Below are positions 32,532-45,019 of a DNA stretch of 45,676 nucleotides, in pieces. Origin of the DNA: Fragilaria crotonensis (lineage: Eukaryota > Bacillariophyta > Fragilariophyceae > Fragilariales > Fragilariaceae); the NCBI GenBank assembly GCA_022925895.1, contig JAKSYS010000513.1:1-45676 (forward strand), given 5' to 3'. Position 1 is the first letter of the stretch. The number at the start of each line of letters is the position of its first letter. The notes below the pieces were generated by a model that worked only from the letters and a program-made list of their open reading frames with translations, ran no database searches and was not told the origin of the DNA. A program made the position numbers and the translations under genes.

Positions 32532-35500
32532 TCACGGGTCTCGATCGACATGCACTCCAGGAAGTGTATCCACGATGTCCTTCACAGCACTGCTTTGAGA
32601 TTGCCGTTTCACAGCTTGAAGTCGGGCTCGTAGGGCAGCAGCTTGGCTTGATTGTACCAAGGGATGAAGATCATCGGAGGTTGCTTCAACTTGTTCCGTT
32701 GCCTTCAATCCAGACGCCTGAGCTGCTGCTGCCAAGCGCTCTCTCAACGATAGCGCCGATGTGGATGGATGACTGTTTGCTGCTCCACCCTTTGGAATCC
32801 GGCTCGGTGTTGGAATCCTCGTTGGAGTAACAGTCGGATTCGGTCTTTCAGGCGGCAAATGTCCTACTTCAGGAGCTGCAACCTCAGCCACGCTCAATCT
32901 AGATCTTAAATCTCGAATTCTGGCAGACATAGGCATGTTGAAAGTGTCGCGAGACACGGATTTCGAAGGGCTTCCGACAGGAAGATCGAGCTGCTCCCAA
33001 ATGTATTCACTGAAGGTCTCCGAGACGTTGTCCAGGTGTGAGGTTAGATCATCGTCTCCATGTTTGTCTCGATAGCGACGGAGTTCATCTATTGCTGCAC
33101 TTCTCAGAGGTCCTTCTGGGGCACTGCCAATTGCAGAAACAAGGTGTGCCACGTCTCGCGATGGTACAGAGACTGATGGCAAGCCTCGTGACAAAGGCTT
33201 CGATTCCTCATTCCCTCCTTCACTTGACGAGTGAAAATCGAGTCCCATCACCACAGACAAAACACCGTCGTCAGATGGGCTCATGCCAAGCTCCCAGATC
33301 AATGCCCTGACATCCGCAGCACTGCGGAACTTCAGAATTGAAGTCATCAATGACGCAGCCATGTCTCGTGCCTCGCGATGACGCGGTGCACCACTCGGAG
33401 CTGTTGCAAGCATGTCCTCCATGGTGTAGAGAAGGGCCTCAAAATCCATGTCGGGCGATGAGTAAGGGGTTATTGTGGACTCTTCAGTCTTTATCACCTT
33501 TCCAAACAGCTTCGTCGCAATGCGAGAGAGGCGTCCTTTGAACGCGGCTTCTGTTGGTGATTCGGCTCCAAGCAGTGCCATTTGTCCTTGCAACACCATC
33601 AGCGCCTGGAGGGCCGTGAGGCGAGCTGAGCCTGTCGCAGCTTGCACAGCCAGCTTGAATTGAATTGATGAGATACATGCTGGAAACACATTTAGCAACG
33701 TCTATAAAACCACAAACTTACCTTGTTCATTCCCCTAACCATTTGCGAACTCGTCGATTCATCTAAGCCTGAGAGATACGTTGCAGTCACTGCTAGTCTG
33801 GAGTCTAAGAGGCAATACCCAGTCGCCTTTATCAAGACCAAAAGGGCGTCTTGAGAAACGAGAGGAGCGAGCTGCACATCCCTAAACAGTGCCATGAGTG
33901 TGGCGAGTACGACCGAAAGAAGCGGTACACACATGCCACCGTTTTCAGACTTGTCGCCGTGATCAAAAGCGAAGGTAAGAACGCGCGTCAGCCGTTCCAC
34001 ACAGCGTGTGACGTCTTGTTTTATGTCTTCCCTGAGCGATCCCTCGGTCATGTCATCGTTCTCGGAGATTGCGGTGTGAAACCGCTTCAATTCCTCGATG
34101 CATGATTGCACGTTTGGGTCGTCGTCTGTTATGTTAGAGCTCGCTAAAAGAGCCTCGAACACGCACGCAGCCGACGCATAATTCCCCGGTGCTTCAACAC
34201 GAGTAGTGCGAGTCACAGGATTTTCTTTTCTGCTTGGATGGACCGACTGCTCAAACCCTATTGTTGACGTTTGTTGCTTCGTTTCTCTTGCTAAGTTCTT
34301 TTGTCGGATTTTCATCAGGCGGGCCTGAAGAGCAGCTGCTGCTCCTGAAGGTGAATTGGAGGTTTCATGAATAGGATTTGTTTCGGTTTTGGCAGCGATG
34401 GGAATTGATTTTGTTTCAGCTGCGGCGTTTTCCTGATAACCTGTTCCTCCGACCGACATGGTGGGAGTGTAAGAAAATGTGAATGGACCAGTGGTCGGTA
34501 CAATTTCGGGCTTCTTATGATGTGGAGGTTGAGAATCAGTGGCCTGTAGGCGAAGCTGAAATTGTGGGAGCTCCTGGTCATGACTAGCATCCATCTTCGC
34601 ATGCGTTGCCGCGCTGCGATCTGTTAGACCCTGGAGAGCACGCCTACGCTCAATGATGGAGGACCTCGATGAGGGGATACGCGACAGTCTCCCAGGTCGC
34701 TCGCCATCAACGGAGGCACTCTGAAGATTTGAGCCAACGGTTGTACTTTTCTGGGGGAGCTTTTTTTGCCAACGCTCCTCAATCAGGGTCCTGGAACTGT
34801 CAGACATTTGAGGCGAGCACAACCTAGCCAAGCGCTCCGTGTCGCCATCCATCTTTCCCAATATTACCAAGATGAGATCAAGAGCAGCTGCTCTATTCTC
34901 TGGAAGCTTCTCGTCAGACACCATTCTTGCTACTACAAGCAAGCCTCGTTTCCCAATCCCACTTAACCCTATAAGACCGACTGATTCTGCACACTCATTG
35001 TAGGCCATCACTCGACCTCTGGCATTAGCTGATTTCTCAAACACGGTTGCACAAACAACTGCACCAAACATTTTCGGCGGAAGCACATGTACTGCCTTAA
35101 CTTTGTCAAGTAGGCCCTCAAAGAGCTCACGAAACCGACCTTTTGCGTTGCTGGTTTTTTCCAATACATAAGGGAACAACGAAAGGGCTTCACCGTCTGT
35201 GAGGGCGCGGTGTCGAGAGCCCAAGAAGGTAACCAAGCCAGAAAGCATCGATAGCAAGGAATGTAAACCAACCGGATTTTCCCTGCTGCAGAGAGTGAAT
35301 GCACTCCATTTTAACACGAATTCAAGCTGCTGAACGACTGCGTCCCCACCTTTCTTGGTCTCGTGTTCGATGGCTCTAGCAAGAAGCTCGCAACCGTCTT
35401 TCGCATCATCTTGCTTCTTTATCCCACTGCTTGGAAACAGAGCATTCTGAGCCTCTGTCGGTATTAGAGGGGACCAAACACTCTGAAGGGTGGTCATAAG

Positions 35501-38500
35501 CATTGTTCCGGCAGGCTCCTCAGGATATTCCACCCAGCTGACCTGCTTTCCGCAAAGCCGTCGGCTTCGTTGAACACCGGCGGTTTGTGGTGCCAGTAAG
35601 GGGTGACTCGAGGATTCAAACGATAGAGGTTGTGCCACTTCAGTGCAGGGTGATCCTGCACCCGTACCTAACCCAGTTGGGGCACTTCGTGAAGGGGGTT
35701 GTCTCCGAGTCAGTGGCCGGGGAGACCCAGCTCTTTCTTTTGGATTTGTGTTCGTCTCTATGGGCTTACTTCTCTCTGACCGGGCGTCCTCAGTTTCGAT
35801 TCGCGGCGACTTTGGGACTGATGCCCCGATGATCTTCTGAACTATTGGTGCGACAGTGCGTTGCTGGGCCGGTTTCAAGTGCTGAAGTCCCGCGCGCACA
35901 GTCTTGGAGCGTATCTTACCATGGTCGATGAATGCGCTGATGAGGATCTCAGCAGCGGCCCTTGTCTCGCTCTTAGAAGAAGTTAAACCGTTCACCATGA
36001 CAGTCGAGAACGATTCACCCAGCGGTTGTGCTCGCGCCATCATAATTGAGTCTATGTTTGGAACATGATTCGCGACGCTCGCAACAAACAGCAGTACAGC
36101 GGGGATGCCGGCCGTCTTGAACTCAGATTCCTTTAGTTCGCCAACAAGCGCTATCACGAGTGCTTCTAAGGATTGCTCGTGGTACTCGCCGCCATCAAGG
36201 TCATTGGACTTCGTCCCGATCTTTATTGCTTGCAGCGATTCGTCTCGCATAGGCTTACGACTGTCATTCATGGCAGCGCCAACCAGCGACGGGAAGACAA
36301 CCTTGCCGAGTTTCCCTTGCGAAGACTTATCAACTGCAGCAAGAATGGCCCCAATAACTCTCGCAGCAAGAGGCTTCAGATTGCTCTGTGAATCGGCAAG
36401 TCTGTCTTTCAGAGCCCGAAGTAATTCGAGCAGAGTATTCATCTCGGCACCGGTGGTCATTAACATTCCAGTGATATTTCCAAGGACATCAGCAACTTCG
36501 TCTAGAGCCTCTTTCCTGAGCTTCCATGCGGTCTTACCCTCTTTCGAGCCCATCTTTGCAATGCAGTCTTTACTGACCGCGCCGGCTAAATCGCAACGCG
36601 GAACATCCAGTGTCATTGCTGCCACAGAGTCAACTTGACCAGAGACTTCTTCACCACTTGAGACTAGGCATCGCCTTGGTCGAACCTTTTCGCTCGCAAC
36701 GGGATCAAACGGATTGGCCTGGAATATTGCTTCGAATTGATTCCTGCTAGAGGATTCCGTCAACTTCGACAAAGCCAGAGCTCGAAACGATGGCCCATAC
36801 TGGCGGTGTAATTCGCCAGCGACTGACAATGAAGCGTGTTTCACTTTCACATTGGCGCTCTGGCATTCCTTGTCGAGGAAGTCAAGAACGCTGGAAATAT
36901 TCAGTTGAAGAGCTCGACAACCGAAATCAAGCAGGAGCTTGTTCAACCATTTCGTGAATGCCTCGTGTACAAGAGGGGATTTTACTCGTTCGATGACTTC
37001 GAAAGATTCGTTTACTACCAAGGAAGGCGAGTTTACGACGCACATCTCGGTCAACAGCACGGTTGCGGACGTTGCTAGCTTTTTGTCCGCCACCTTGTCG
37101 GTAGCCGCAGCCACCCCGTCCTTGCACGCCCAAGTGGGAAAGGCAGTGGAAGTCTTTGCATGCACCTCGCAAAGAGTCACAAAGAGTTCAAATGTCGATT
37201 TCATGATGTTGACATTGGAGTCCTTGAATCCTTTTGTGTACTGTTTGACAACAGTCAGGACCGCCGACGTTTGAATTGCTGCTTCTGCGTGGCTCTGACA
37301 AAACGCATTGAGCGCCTGAATTGCACGTTGTCGATAAAGCCATTGGGTTGACTTCAACCCAGCCAAGATCCCACCATTGTCCTCAGCAGCACTCCAATTC
37401 GGGACATTGAGGGCCTGCAGACGGGCCAGCGAATCATTCAGTTCGGCAGTTTGAACCGAAGTCGTCTCCCCAGTCCTTTGGACCAACGAAGTTGAGGGGC
37501 GCAATGCTTTCGGCGATGCTTTCGTGTGCGTATTCAACGGCAGAATTATCGGTTTTCGAGAAGGACTAGATACTAAAGGACCTCGGGTAACGTCGCTTTT
37601 CGTCGCTGCATCCACGCGTGACGATGCAGTCGTGGCAGAGGATAAAGCTTTGTAAGCTCGAGCGTTTGACGTTTTCAGCCCCTCAGTCACGGATGTGACC
37701 GTTCCATGCTGTTCGGTATCCTTCAATTCCAACAGGGCTTGCAAAAGATTGAGAGCAGCTTGACGTACTTTGGCGTCGGTATCACTTAGCTTGTCAACAG
37801 CTAAAAGACTCAGCGCCTTAGTCGATTGAACATTAAGCTGGCCTCGTTTCCCAACATCTTCGGAGCGCTTGACACAACGCCCAAGGTAATCGAGGGCGCT
37901 GGATCGGACGACAGAATTCTTTTGATTCTTCTCATCCAGCTGTGAAGGAACCGAATCATCCTTGTCGAGGAGGTGATCTATTGAAAGAACAGAACCGAAG
38001 AACGAATCTAGGCACAAAGCGACGGCCTTCGTCAGTTTCTTATCTTTTCCCAGCTGCAGAAGTGCGGACACGAAAGGTCTGAGATTCGGATAGAGTTTCT
38101 CCCCAACACCCTCTGCAAGCATGGATAAAACCTGCATGCTTTTCGACGCAACAGCAAAGTGGGTATGGTTGATAAGTTTCCTCATCTCTCCGATTAACGG
38201 AACGTAGTTCATTGATGGACCAGGAAATTCCAACTTGTACGGGACCTCCCCTCCGCACTCCAAGACAAGATCAAGCGCCGAAACCTTCTCTGACCACTTG
38301 GGGAGCAGAATCCTCGTATAGTAATCTGTCGTGGCGAGCTTGCTGAACAGGTTCACTCGAGGCCGATTTGCGAATCGTTGTGCGTCCATCTCGGCTGATT
38401 GTTCTTTAAGTGCTAATAACGCGTCTTGCGATGCCCTCAAATTGTCGGATGACGCAATGCTTCGGAGGCTTCGAAGGCCTACACGAGGCACACTCGCGTT

Positions 38501-41500
38501 TGATTGACTTTCAAGCATGGAGTCCAATTGCGAAACTTGAGACTGCTTCAAACCGCCTAGGAGGTCTTCGAGGGGTGATTTGGACCCAAGAGCTCTACAA
38601 ATTTCAGCTATGATGCTGATACCTGTTTCTCGCACTACAACATTCGAGTGTTGTAGAATCTTGGGCGAACTTGCTTTGATCGCCGCCAGGGGCAAGGTCG
38701 CAGCTCCAAAATCGAGTGCAGCGCTGTGAATAACCTGCAAGGCATTGACAACAATCTTTGGTTTCTTGGATGTGACACCCTTTTCCAAAAGTACCCCGAC
38801 CACGGCATTGACCGACAACGCACCATTTCCCCCGACCTCCATGAGTTTTAATGCAAGGGAGGACGCATATTTAACAGTTGAAGCTTTTGACGCGGAGAAG
38901 CCGTTTCCCTTCAACAAGGAAACAACAATGTGTGAAGCTAGCTCCGGTTTCGTGGCGCTGCAGCAATGCTCAGCAAAGCTAAGCGCGAATTGCAGAGCGA
39001 AATCCAACGCACTTGCGTTCCCGTCTGCAACCATGGCAACGACTGCGTCGTCGAGGCCAGAAAGAACAATGTCGGGATCTAGGGACCCAACCTCGATCAT
39101 TTTCTTGGACTCTTCAAGGAGAACTTCATTCAATAAGACGTACGCCTGTTTCCTCACCTTCCAATTCTTGTCTTCCAGGCACTGCTGCAAAGAAAAACGA
39201 GTGACTAAAATTTCATCTGACCCACCTTCCACACGATTAGGAGATAGAACGGCGTCAGCCGATGGTGATTGGGAATACATTGATCCTTTCGTAGGCAAAG
39301 ATTCGCATAACGATCGAATGGTGGATGAAGTAACGATATCCAAAGGCGCAGCTTCAACGACTGACTTATTTGACTTTCGCTTCCACGGTGGGACTTCCGA
39401 CGGCTCGCGCTGATTTGACGACGCTCTCAATCTCGATGATTTGACTACGTCAACAACATCCACCGTCCCAGCCTGAACGCTATCCTCCATCGGTTCATCC
39501 GATGAGAAACGCGACGCACCTCCCGCAGAAATGGCCTTCAGCTCCGCCAGCAAGGCCGCATCCTCAGCTGTACCTCCTCGGTCGCCTTGAAACGTGAATG
39601 GAGTCGATGATTTGATAAAGCCAGGTGCTTCCTCCGCAACGCTCTCTCGATCGGAGGAAGGACCGTGATTAGGAGCCGGAGCTGCAATAATGATATCCAC
39701 TGGCGCACCTTCAACTACTGACTTGTTCGTCTTTCGCTTCCATGGTGGGACTTCCGACGACTCGCGCTGATTTAAGGTCGCTCTTAATCTCGATGATTTG
39801 ACTACGTCAACAACATCCACCGTCCCAGCCTGAACGCTATCCTCCATCGGTTCATCCGATGAGAAACGCGACGCACCTCCCGCAGAAATGGCCTTCAGCT
39901 CCGCCAGCAAGGCCGCATCCTCAGCTGTACCTCCTCGGTCGCCTTGAAACGTGAATGGAGTCGATGATTTGATAAAGCCAGGTGCTTCCTCCGCAACGCT
40001 CTCTCGATCGGAGGAAGGACCGTGATTAGGAGCCGGAGCTGCAATAATGATATCCACTGGCGCACCTTCAATTACTGACTTGTTCGTCTTTCGCTTCCAT
40101 GGTGGGACTTCCGACGACTCGCGCTGATTTAAGGTCGCTCTTAATCTCGATGATTTGACTACGTCAACAACATCCTCTATCCCGCCCTGAACGCTATCCT
40201 CCATCGGTTCATCCGATGAGAAACGCGACGCACCTCCCGCAGATATGGCCTTCAGCTCCGCCAGCAAAGCCGCATCCTCAGCTGCACCTCCACGGTCGCC
40301 TTGAAACGTGAACGGAGTCGATGATTTGATGAAGCCAGGTGCTTCCGCCGCAACGCTCTCTCGTAAGGAGGAAGGACCGTGAAAAGGAGCCGGAGCTGCA
40401 ACTATGATATCCACTGGCGCACCTTCAACTACTGACTTGTTCGTCTTTCGCTTCCATGGTGGGACTTCCGACGGCTCGCGCTGATTTGAGGACGCTCTCA
40501 ATCTCGATGATTTGACTACGTCAACAACATCCACCGTCCCAGCCTGAACGCTATCCTCCATCGGTTCATCCGATGAGAAACGCGACGCACCTCCCGCAGA
40601 TATGGCCTTCAGCTCCGCCAGCAAAGCCGCATCCTCAGCTGCACCTCCACGGTCGCCTTGAAACGTGAACGGAGCCGATGATTTGATGAAGCCAGGTTCT
40701 TCCTCTTCAACGCTCTCTCGATCGGAGGAAGGACCGTGATTAGGAGCCGGAGCTGCAATTATGATATCCACTGGCGCAGCTTCAACTACTGACTTGTTCG
40801 TCTTTCGCTTCCACGGTGGGACTTCCGACGGCTCGCGCTGATTTGACGACGCTCTCAATCTCGATGATTTGACTACGTCAACAACATCCACCGTCCCAGC
40901 CTGAACGCTATCCTCCATCGGTTCATCCGATGAGAAACGCGACGCACCTCCCGCAGAAATGGCCTTCAGCTCCGCCAGCAAAGCCGCATCCTCAGCTGCA
41001 CCTCCACGGTCGCCTTGAAACGTGAATGGAGCCGATGATTTGATGAAGCCAGGTGCTTCCGCCGTAACGCTCTCTCGTTCGGAGGAAGGACAGTGACTAG
41101 AAGCCGGAGCTGCAATAATGATATCCACTGGCGCACCTTCAACTACTGACTTGTTCGTCTTTCGCTTCCATGGTGGGACTTCCGACGACTCGCGCTGATT
41201 TAAGGTCGCTCTTAATCTCGATGATTTGGATGCGTCAACAACATCCACCGTCCCAGCCTGAACGCTATCCTCCATCGGTTCATCCGATGAGAAACGCGAC
41301 GCACCTCCCGCAGATATGGCCTTCAGCTCCGCCAGCAAGGCCGCATCCTCAGCTGTACCTCCACGGTCGCCTTGAAACGTGAACGGAGCCGATGATTTGA
41401 TGAAGCCAGGTGCTTCCGCCGCAACGCTCTCTCGATCGGAGGAAGGACCGTGAAAAGGAGCCGGAGCTGCAATTATGATATCCACTGGCGCACCTTCAAC

Positions 41501-42526
41501 TACTGACTTGTTCGTCTTTCGCTTCCATGGTGGGACTTCCGACGACTCGCGCTGATTTGAGGACGCTCTCAATCTCGATGATTTGGATGCGTCAACAACA
41601 TCCACCGTCCCAGCCTGAACGCTATCCTCCATCGGTTCATCCGATGAGAAACGCGACGCACCTCCCGCAGAAATGGCCTTCAGCTCCGCCAGCAAAGCCG
41701 CATCCTCAGCTGCACCTCCACGGTCGCCTTGAAACGTGAACGGAGTCGATGATTTGATGAAGCCAGGTGCTTCCTCCGCAACGCTCTCTCGATCGGAGGA
41801 AGGACCGTGATTAGGAGCCGGAGCTGCAATAATGATATCCACTGGCGCACCTTCAACTACTGACTTGTTCGTCTTTCGCTTCCACGGTGGGACTTCCGAC
41901 GGCTCGCGCTGATTTGAGGACGCTCTCAATCTCGATGATTTGACTACGTCAACAACATCCACCGTCCCAGCCTGAACGCTATCCTCCATCGGTTCATCCG
42001 ATGAGAAACGCGACGCACCTCCCGCAGAAATGGCCTTCAGCTCCGCCAGCAAAGCCGCATCCTCAGCTGCACCTCCACGGTCGCCTTGAAACGTGAACGG
42101 AGCCGATGATTTGATGAAGCCAGGTGCTTCCTCCGCAACGCTCTCTCGATCGGAGGAAGGATCTGGATTCGACAAGGGGTCCGTAATGGCTTCATCGAGT
42201 GTCTTTTGTTCAATAACTGAATTGTTAGTCTTTCGTTTCCAGTGCTCTTCGCAGGCATTTGAACCCTGCCACTTAGATTCAGGCGCCTTATTCGGTGATT
42301 GTGTCGTCATATTCTCAATCAATGACGACTCTGGCGCGATTGGATCTTTGTTTTCGTTCGTGACATTGGAATCCCTTGAAAAGTCCACCTTGTCATGGGT
42401 GTAAGTGGAGATTGATCCTGAAGCCATAGCTGTAACGGGATGCGATTCATCGTGGAATCGACTGGACGCGGATCTAGCCGAAATTGCTCTGAGCTCGGCA
42501 AGGAGGGCGGCTTCGTCATCGTTCAT
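32532..42526 (-). CDS. XMAP215/MOR1/ch-TOG microtubule polymerase homologue with expanded N-terminal repeats
   Basis: Predicted 3308 residues: exon 1 42526-33722, 68-nt intron 33721-33654 (GTAAGT, TTCAAG), exon 2 33653-32532. The splice joins RGMNK to LAVQAATGSARL in phase, matching the conserved C-terminal block of MOR1. TOG HEAT-repeat domains, which bind tubulin dimers at growing plus ends, lie at about residues 1105-1340 (LEDKNWKVRKQAY), 1390-1630 (FSKLATTDYYTRILLPKWSE), 1710-1950 (LKSTQWLYRQRAIQAL), 1985-2240 (GKTAWKLRKEALDEV) and 2350-2600. A Ser/Pro/Lys linker and a C-terminal helical domain follow. Usual length is about 2000; the extra is residues 1-1104, an acidic/basic low-complexity leader plus eight 119-residue repeats. 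Start ATG at 42524-42526 begins a diverged copy of the repeat. It acts in spindle and cortical microtubule growth. Confidence 0.93.
39345..42070 (-). repeat. Eight in-frame 357-bp tandem repeats in the XMAP215-like gene
   Basis: Copies start at 42070, 41713, 41356, 40999, 40642, 40285, 39928 and 39571 (reading the coding strand), with an exact 357-nt (119-codon) period. Seven are complete; the eighth loses identity near 39345. Copies differ at few positions. Each encodes AEDAALLAELKAISAGGASR, then DEPMEDSVQAGTVDVVD, PPWKRKTNKSVVE, an Ala/Pro-rich spacer, and GFIKSS.PFTFQGDRGG. The gene's first 152 codons are an older, diverged unit whose last 30 codons (PSSDRESVAEEAPGFIKSSA on) already match the array. 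Confidence 0.97.
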
Positions 42527-42952
42527 CGTAGTGAATGCAGCTAACTTGCCTTTTAAATAATTGAATATTGATCAGGTCGATGCGTCCTATCTTTATCTTA
42601 GATCTTGCTTCTATTGATAGATTGCAAAGCCCTATTTCTTCGAAGGATGCTCCTCTTGTCCCAATCGGTGGCGACGGCGTCTTAAACAATGATTGCAGAA
42701 GCAACGGCTTCAAATTTGAAAAATACTGTTGATTGTTGACTCTATGTTGCAGTACTACCGTTATAGCTAGTAATACTCTGTACTCTGTACTCTGTACTGT
42801 ATCATACTAAGCGACATCATTTTTTACAGTACAACAGTATACACTAATAATGTCTTCCGTAACACATACTGTAAAGATACATGTCAAGGGTGCTTGTACC
42901 ACCTACTGTACTTGTACTGCTCGTATACACTACGTGCACTCGTTCAAGGCTG
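42527..42952. other. Upstream region of the XMAP215-like gene
   Basis: Presumed promoter of the minus-strand gene at 42526. Bases 42750-42940 contain TACTCTGTACTCTGTACTGTA and other GTAC words, ending against the heptamer satellite. No gene is recognised. Confidence 0.5.
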
Positions 42953-43197
42953 CACACTGCACACTGCACACTGCACACTGCACACTGCACACTGCACACT
43001 GCACACTGCACACTGCACACTGCACACTGCACACTGCACACTGCACACTGCACACTGCACACTGCACACTGCACACTGCACACTGCACACTGCACACTGC
43101 ACACTGCACACTGCACACTGCACACTGCACACTGCACACTGCACACTGCACACTGCACACTGCACACTGCACACTGCACACTGCACACTGCACACTG
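42953..43197. repeat. Heptanucleotide satellite (CACACTG)35
   Basis: Thirty-five consecutive copies of the 7-mer without a visible mismatch, followed by one stretched copy (CACACACTG) to 43206. Because 7 is not a multiple of 3 and the unit has no stop in any phase, all six frames stay open and yield spurious heptad-repeat proteins (TLHTAHC, CSVQCAV). No sign of a real gene. Confidence 0.97.
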
Positions 43198-43206
43198 CAC
43201 ACACTG

Positions 43207-44014
43207 TAAGTAAGTCGTACTCCGAGTGTTGATACTCTGTATGCAGTACTTGTACATGTACATCTGGTACCTGGTACGTGGTAGCACTATGCATGAAGAA
43301 TGGTGTACGCCGTACGCCGTGAGTAAGGACCAAGATTGGGATTCCAGAATGTGCCAGTATCTGGTATCAAATGACTTGACCTTTGCACTCCATCTACTGC
43401 GATATGCATACGTGTTGCCAAGCGTTTGGTTGCTACATAGCAATGCTATAGCAATGCTATGTCGGTATGCTGATTGTTGGGACAGACACGGCACTGAAAT
43501 AAGTGAGTTGTCGCTACGAGGAGACTGTAGACTTCAGAGTATGCGAAGCGGGCAGTACGACAACGGCTGACTCTCCTACGCTTGGATATTGGAGGGGGTG
43601 GGAAGGGGTACTTGTGCTAACGGAAGTGAGTGATGGTGGGCAGTATGTTAGTAAGGAGGCTTTGCAATTGCACGACAGTCATTTGCTCGAACCCGGACCA
43701 TTGGACGTATCATAGCATCACTGGAACAAGCAGCTATCATGCCCTCTAGACCTGCGTCCGGCACATGGCATTTATATCACCGGTAAAAATCTCACGACGC
43801 CTCCTCCCCTCGATTATGTTCGCGTGGTAGTTAAGAGTATCTTGCGATTTTGGAGAGTCCCTTCCCCTAGACAAGCTTTCGATTGATCCACCACATGCTA
43901 TGGACTACAGGCGGCGCTGAAGACATGACCACAGCCATGCACAATGCGAATCAGGTGGAGAACAAACATCGCGCTCAAAACAAGATATCCGTTCCAGTAT
44001 CGAAGCATGCTCAT
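43207..44014. other. Intergenic region, no gene recognised
   Basis: About 0.8 kb after the satellite. GTAC words continue to about 43285 (TACTTGTACATGTACATCTG), and a TAGCAATGCTATAGCAATGC duplication occurs near 43438-43460. No supported gene. Confidence 0.5.
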
Positions 44015-44392
44015 TCAGAGTGCCGGTTCATACAGTCCAATCATATGTCCATCGGGAGTTCGCATAGCAGCCACTTTCCCGTGTGCGGGATACTGAATCG
44101 GACCATCGAGATGAGCTCCAAGTTGGGCACATTTCGAGATGGTGCTATCCATATCCAAAACTTCAAAGGACAGCAGAGGGGAATATCCGACACTCAACTG
44201 AGCTTCATTGGACACGGCTTGTAGATTAAGAGTAAACGAACGGCCACAGCAGAGCTCGGCCCATTCATCGGAGTGTCGTAGCACTGAGAGACCCAACCCG
44301 TTGTGATAAAAGTCGACGGCTTTGTTGACTCCTTCGGCGCCACGAACCATGAAGACGGCGCGCGCGAAGCGTGTCGTTGCAGCTGCTGACAT
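44015..44392 (-). CDS. VOC-superfamily (glyoxalase/bleomycin-resistance fold) protein
   Basis: 125 residues. Single VOC module: a first beta-alpha-beta unit with RAVFMVRGAEGVNKAVDFYH and GLGLSVLRHSDEWAEL, a linker, and a second half with LLSFEVLDMDSTI, GPIQYPAHGKVAAM and the closing RTPDGHMIGLYEP, the signature end strand of glyoxalase-like proteins with its metal Glu. The other metal positions are not clearly His, Gln or Glu, so true glyoxalase I activity is doubtful and substrate is unknown. No targeting leader is obvious, though the N-terminus is Ala/Arg-rich. Start is the ATG at 44390-44392. It stands alone, with long intergenic regions on both sides. Confidence 0.85.
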   Translation of the reverse strand: MSAAATTRFARAVFMVRGAEGVNKAVDFYHNGLGLSVLRHSDEWAELCCGRSFTLNLQAVSNEAQLSVGYSPLLSFEVLDMDSTISKCAQLGAHLDGPIQYPAHGKVAAMRTPDGHMIGLYEPAL

Positions 44393-45000
44393 GGCTTGAG
44401 CGTAAACTTTTGATGTGACCTGATGGGCGAGCAGTCATCACTTTGACTTGATGTTCGAATGGTTCTCGAACAAGCACAACACCAATCCCCCCGCAATACT
44501 GTGCAATGCACAGTATGTTTCTACAGTACTCGTACTCGAGCATACTAGTAGTACATGGGATAGAGTACTAACCGCTTCACTCGGAACTCGGAGTACATGC
44601 TAGTAGTACCTGGTACTACTATATGTCATACTTGTACCTGGTACATGATACTACGTAGGTACTGTACATGTACTTGACCGTCGAGTATATCATAGTACTC
44701 TCCACGAGTCCACGAGTACTCCGACCTTATTACTCTTTACTCTTGTACATATCATACGACCACACCACGTACAGTACCTGGTACGGTACTGAGTTCTGAG
44801 TTGTCCAATCTCCAAAGTGTACAGTGCACAGTGAACAGTCCACATTCATGATTCGTCTAACCTGCTGCACTCGTATGACCGACAGGAAGGTCCGGCACTT
44901 ACGTATTGAATCGTGAATGAAGATGAAACGCGCCGGCCGGTGGAGAAATCGGTTCCGTAAAAATCTGGCTGGTGTAAAACTGGATATGCCGGCGTGATTA
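44393..45000. other. Upstream region of the VOC gene, GTAC-rich
   Basis: Bases 44520-44790 are almost entirely GTAC/ACTAGT/CTCGAGTA words, for example ATACTAGTAGTACATG and CTGGTACATGATACTACG. A TGTACAGTGCACAGTG cluster lies at 44818-44835. No gene is recognised. Confidence 0.55.
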
Positions 45001-45019
45001 TGATGCAGCTGACGTCTGC

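Noticed and set aside
41170..41739. Repeated plus-strand 70-codon open frames
   Set aside because: Antisense shadows of the 357-bp coding repeats.
39345..42070. CRISPR-like or satellite reading of the 357-bp repeats
   Set aside because: The period is a multiple of three, the frame is conserved, and the units differ by substitutions that keep it open; there are no spacers.
42844..43494. Long open frames on both strands through the heptamer tract, encoding CSVQCAV/TLHTAHC repeats
   Set aside because: Every frame is open only because the 7-mer lacks stops in all phases; no flanking domain or codon signal.
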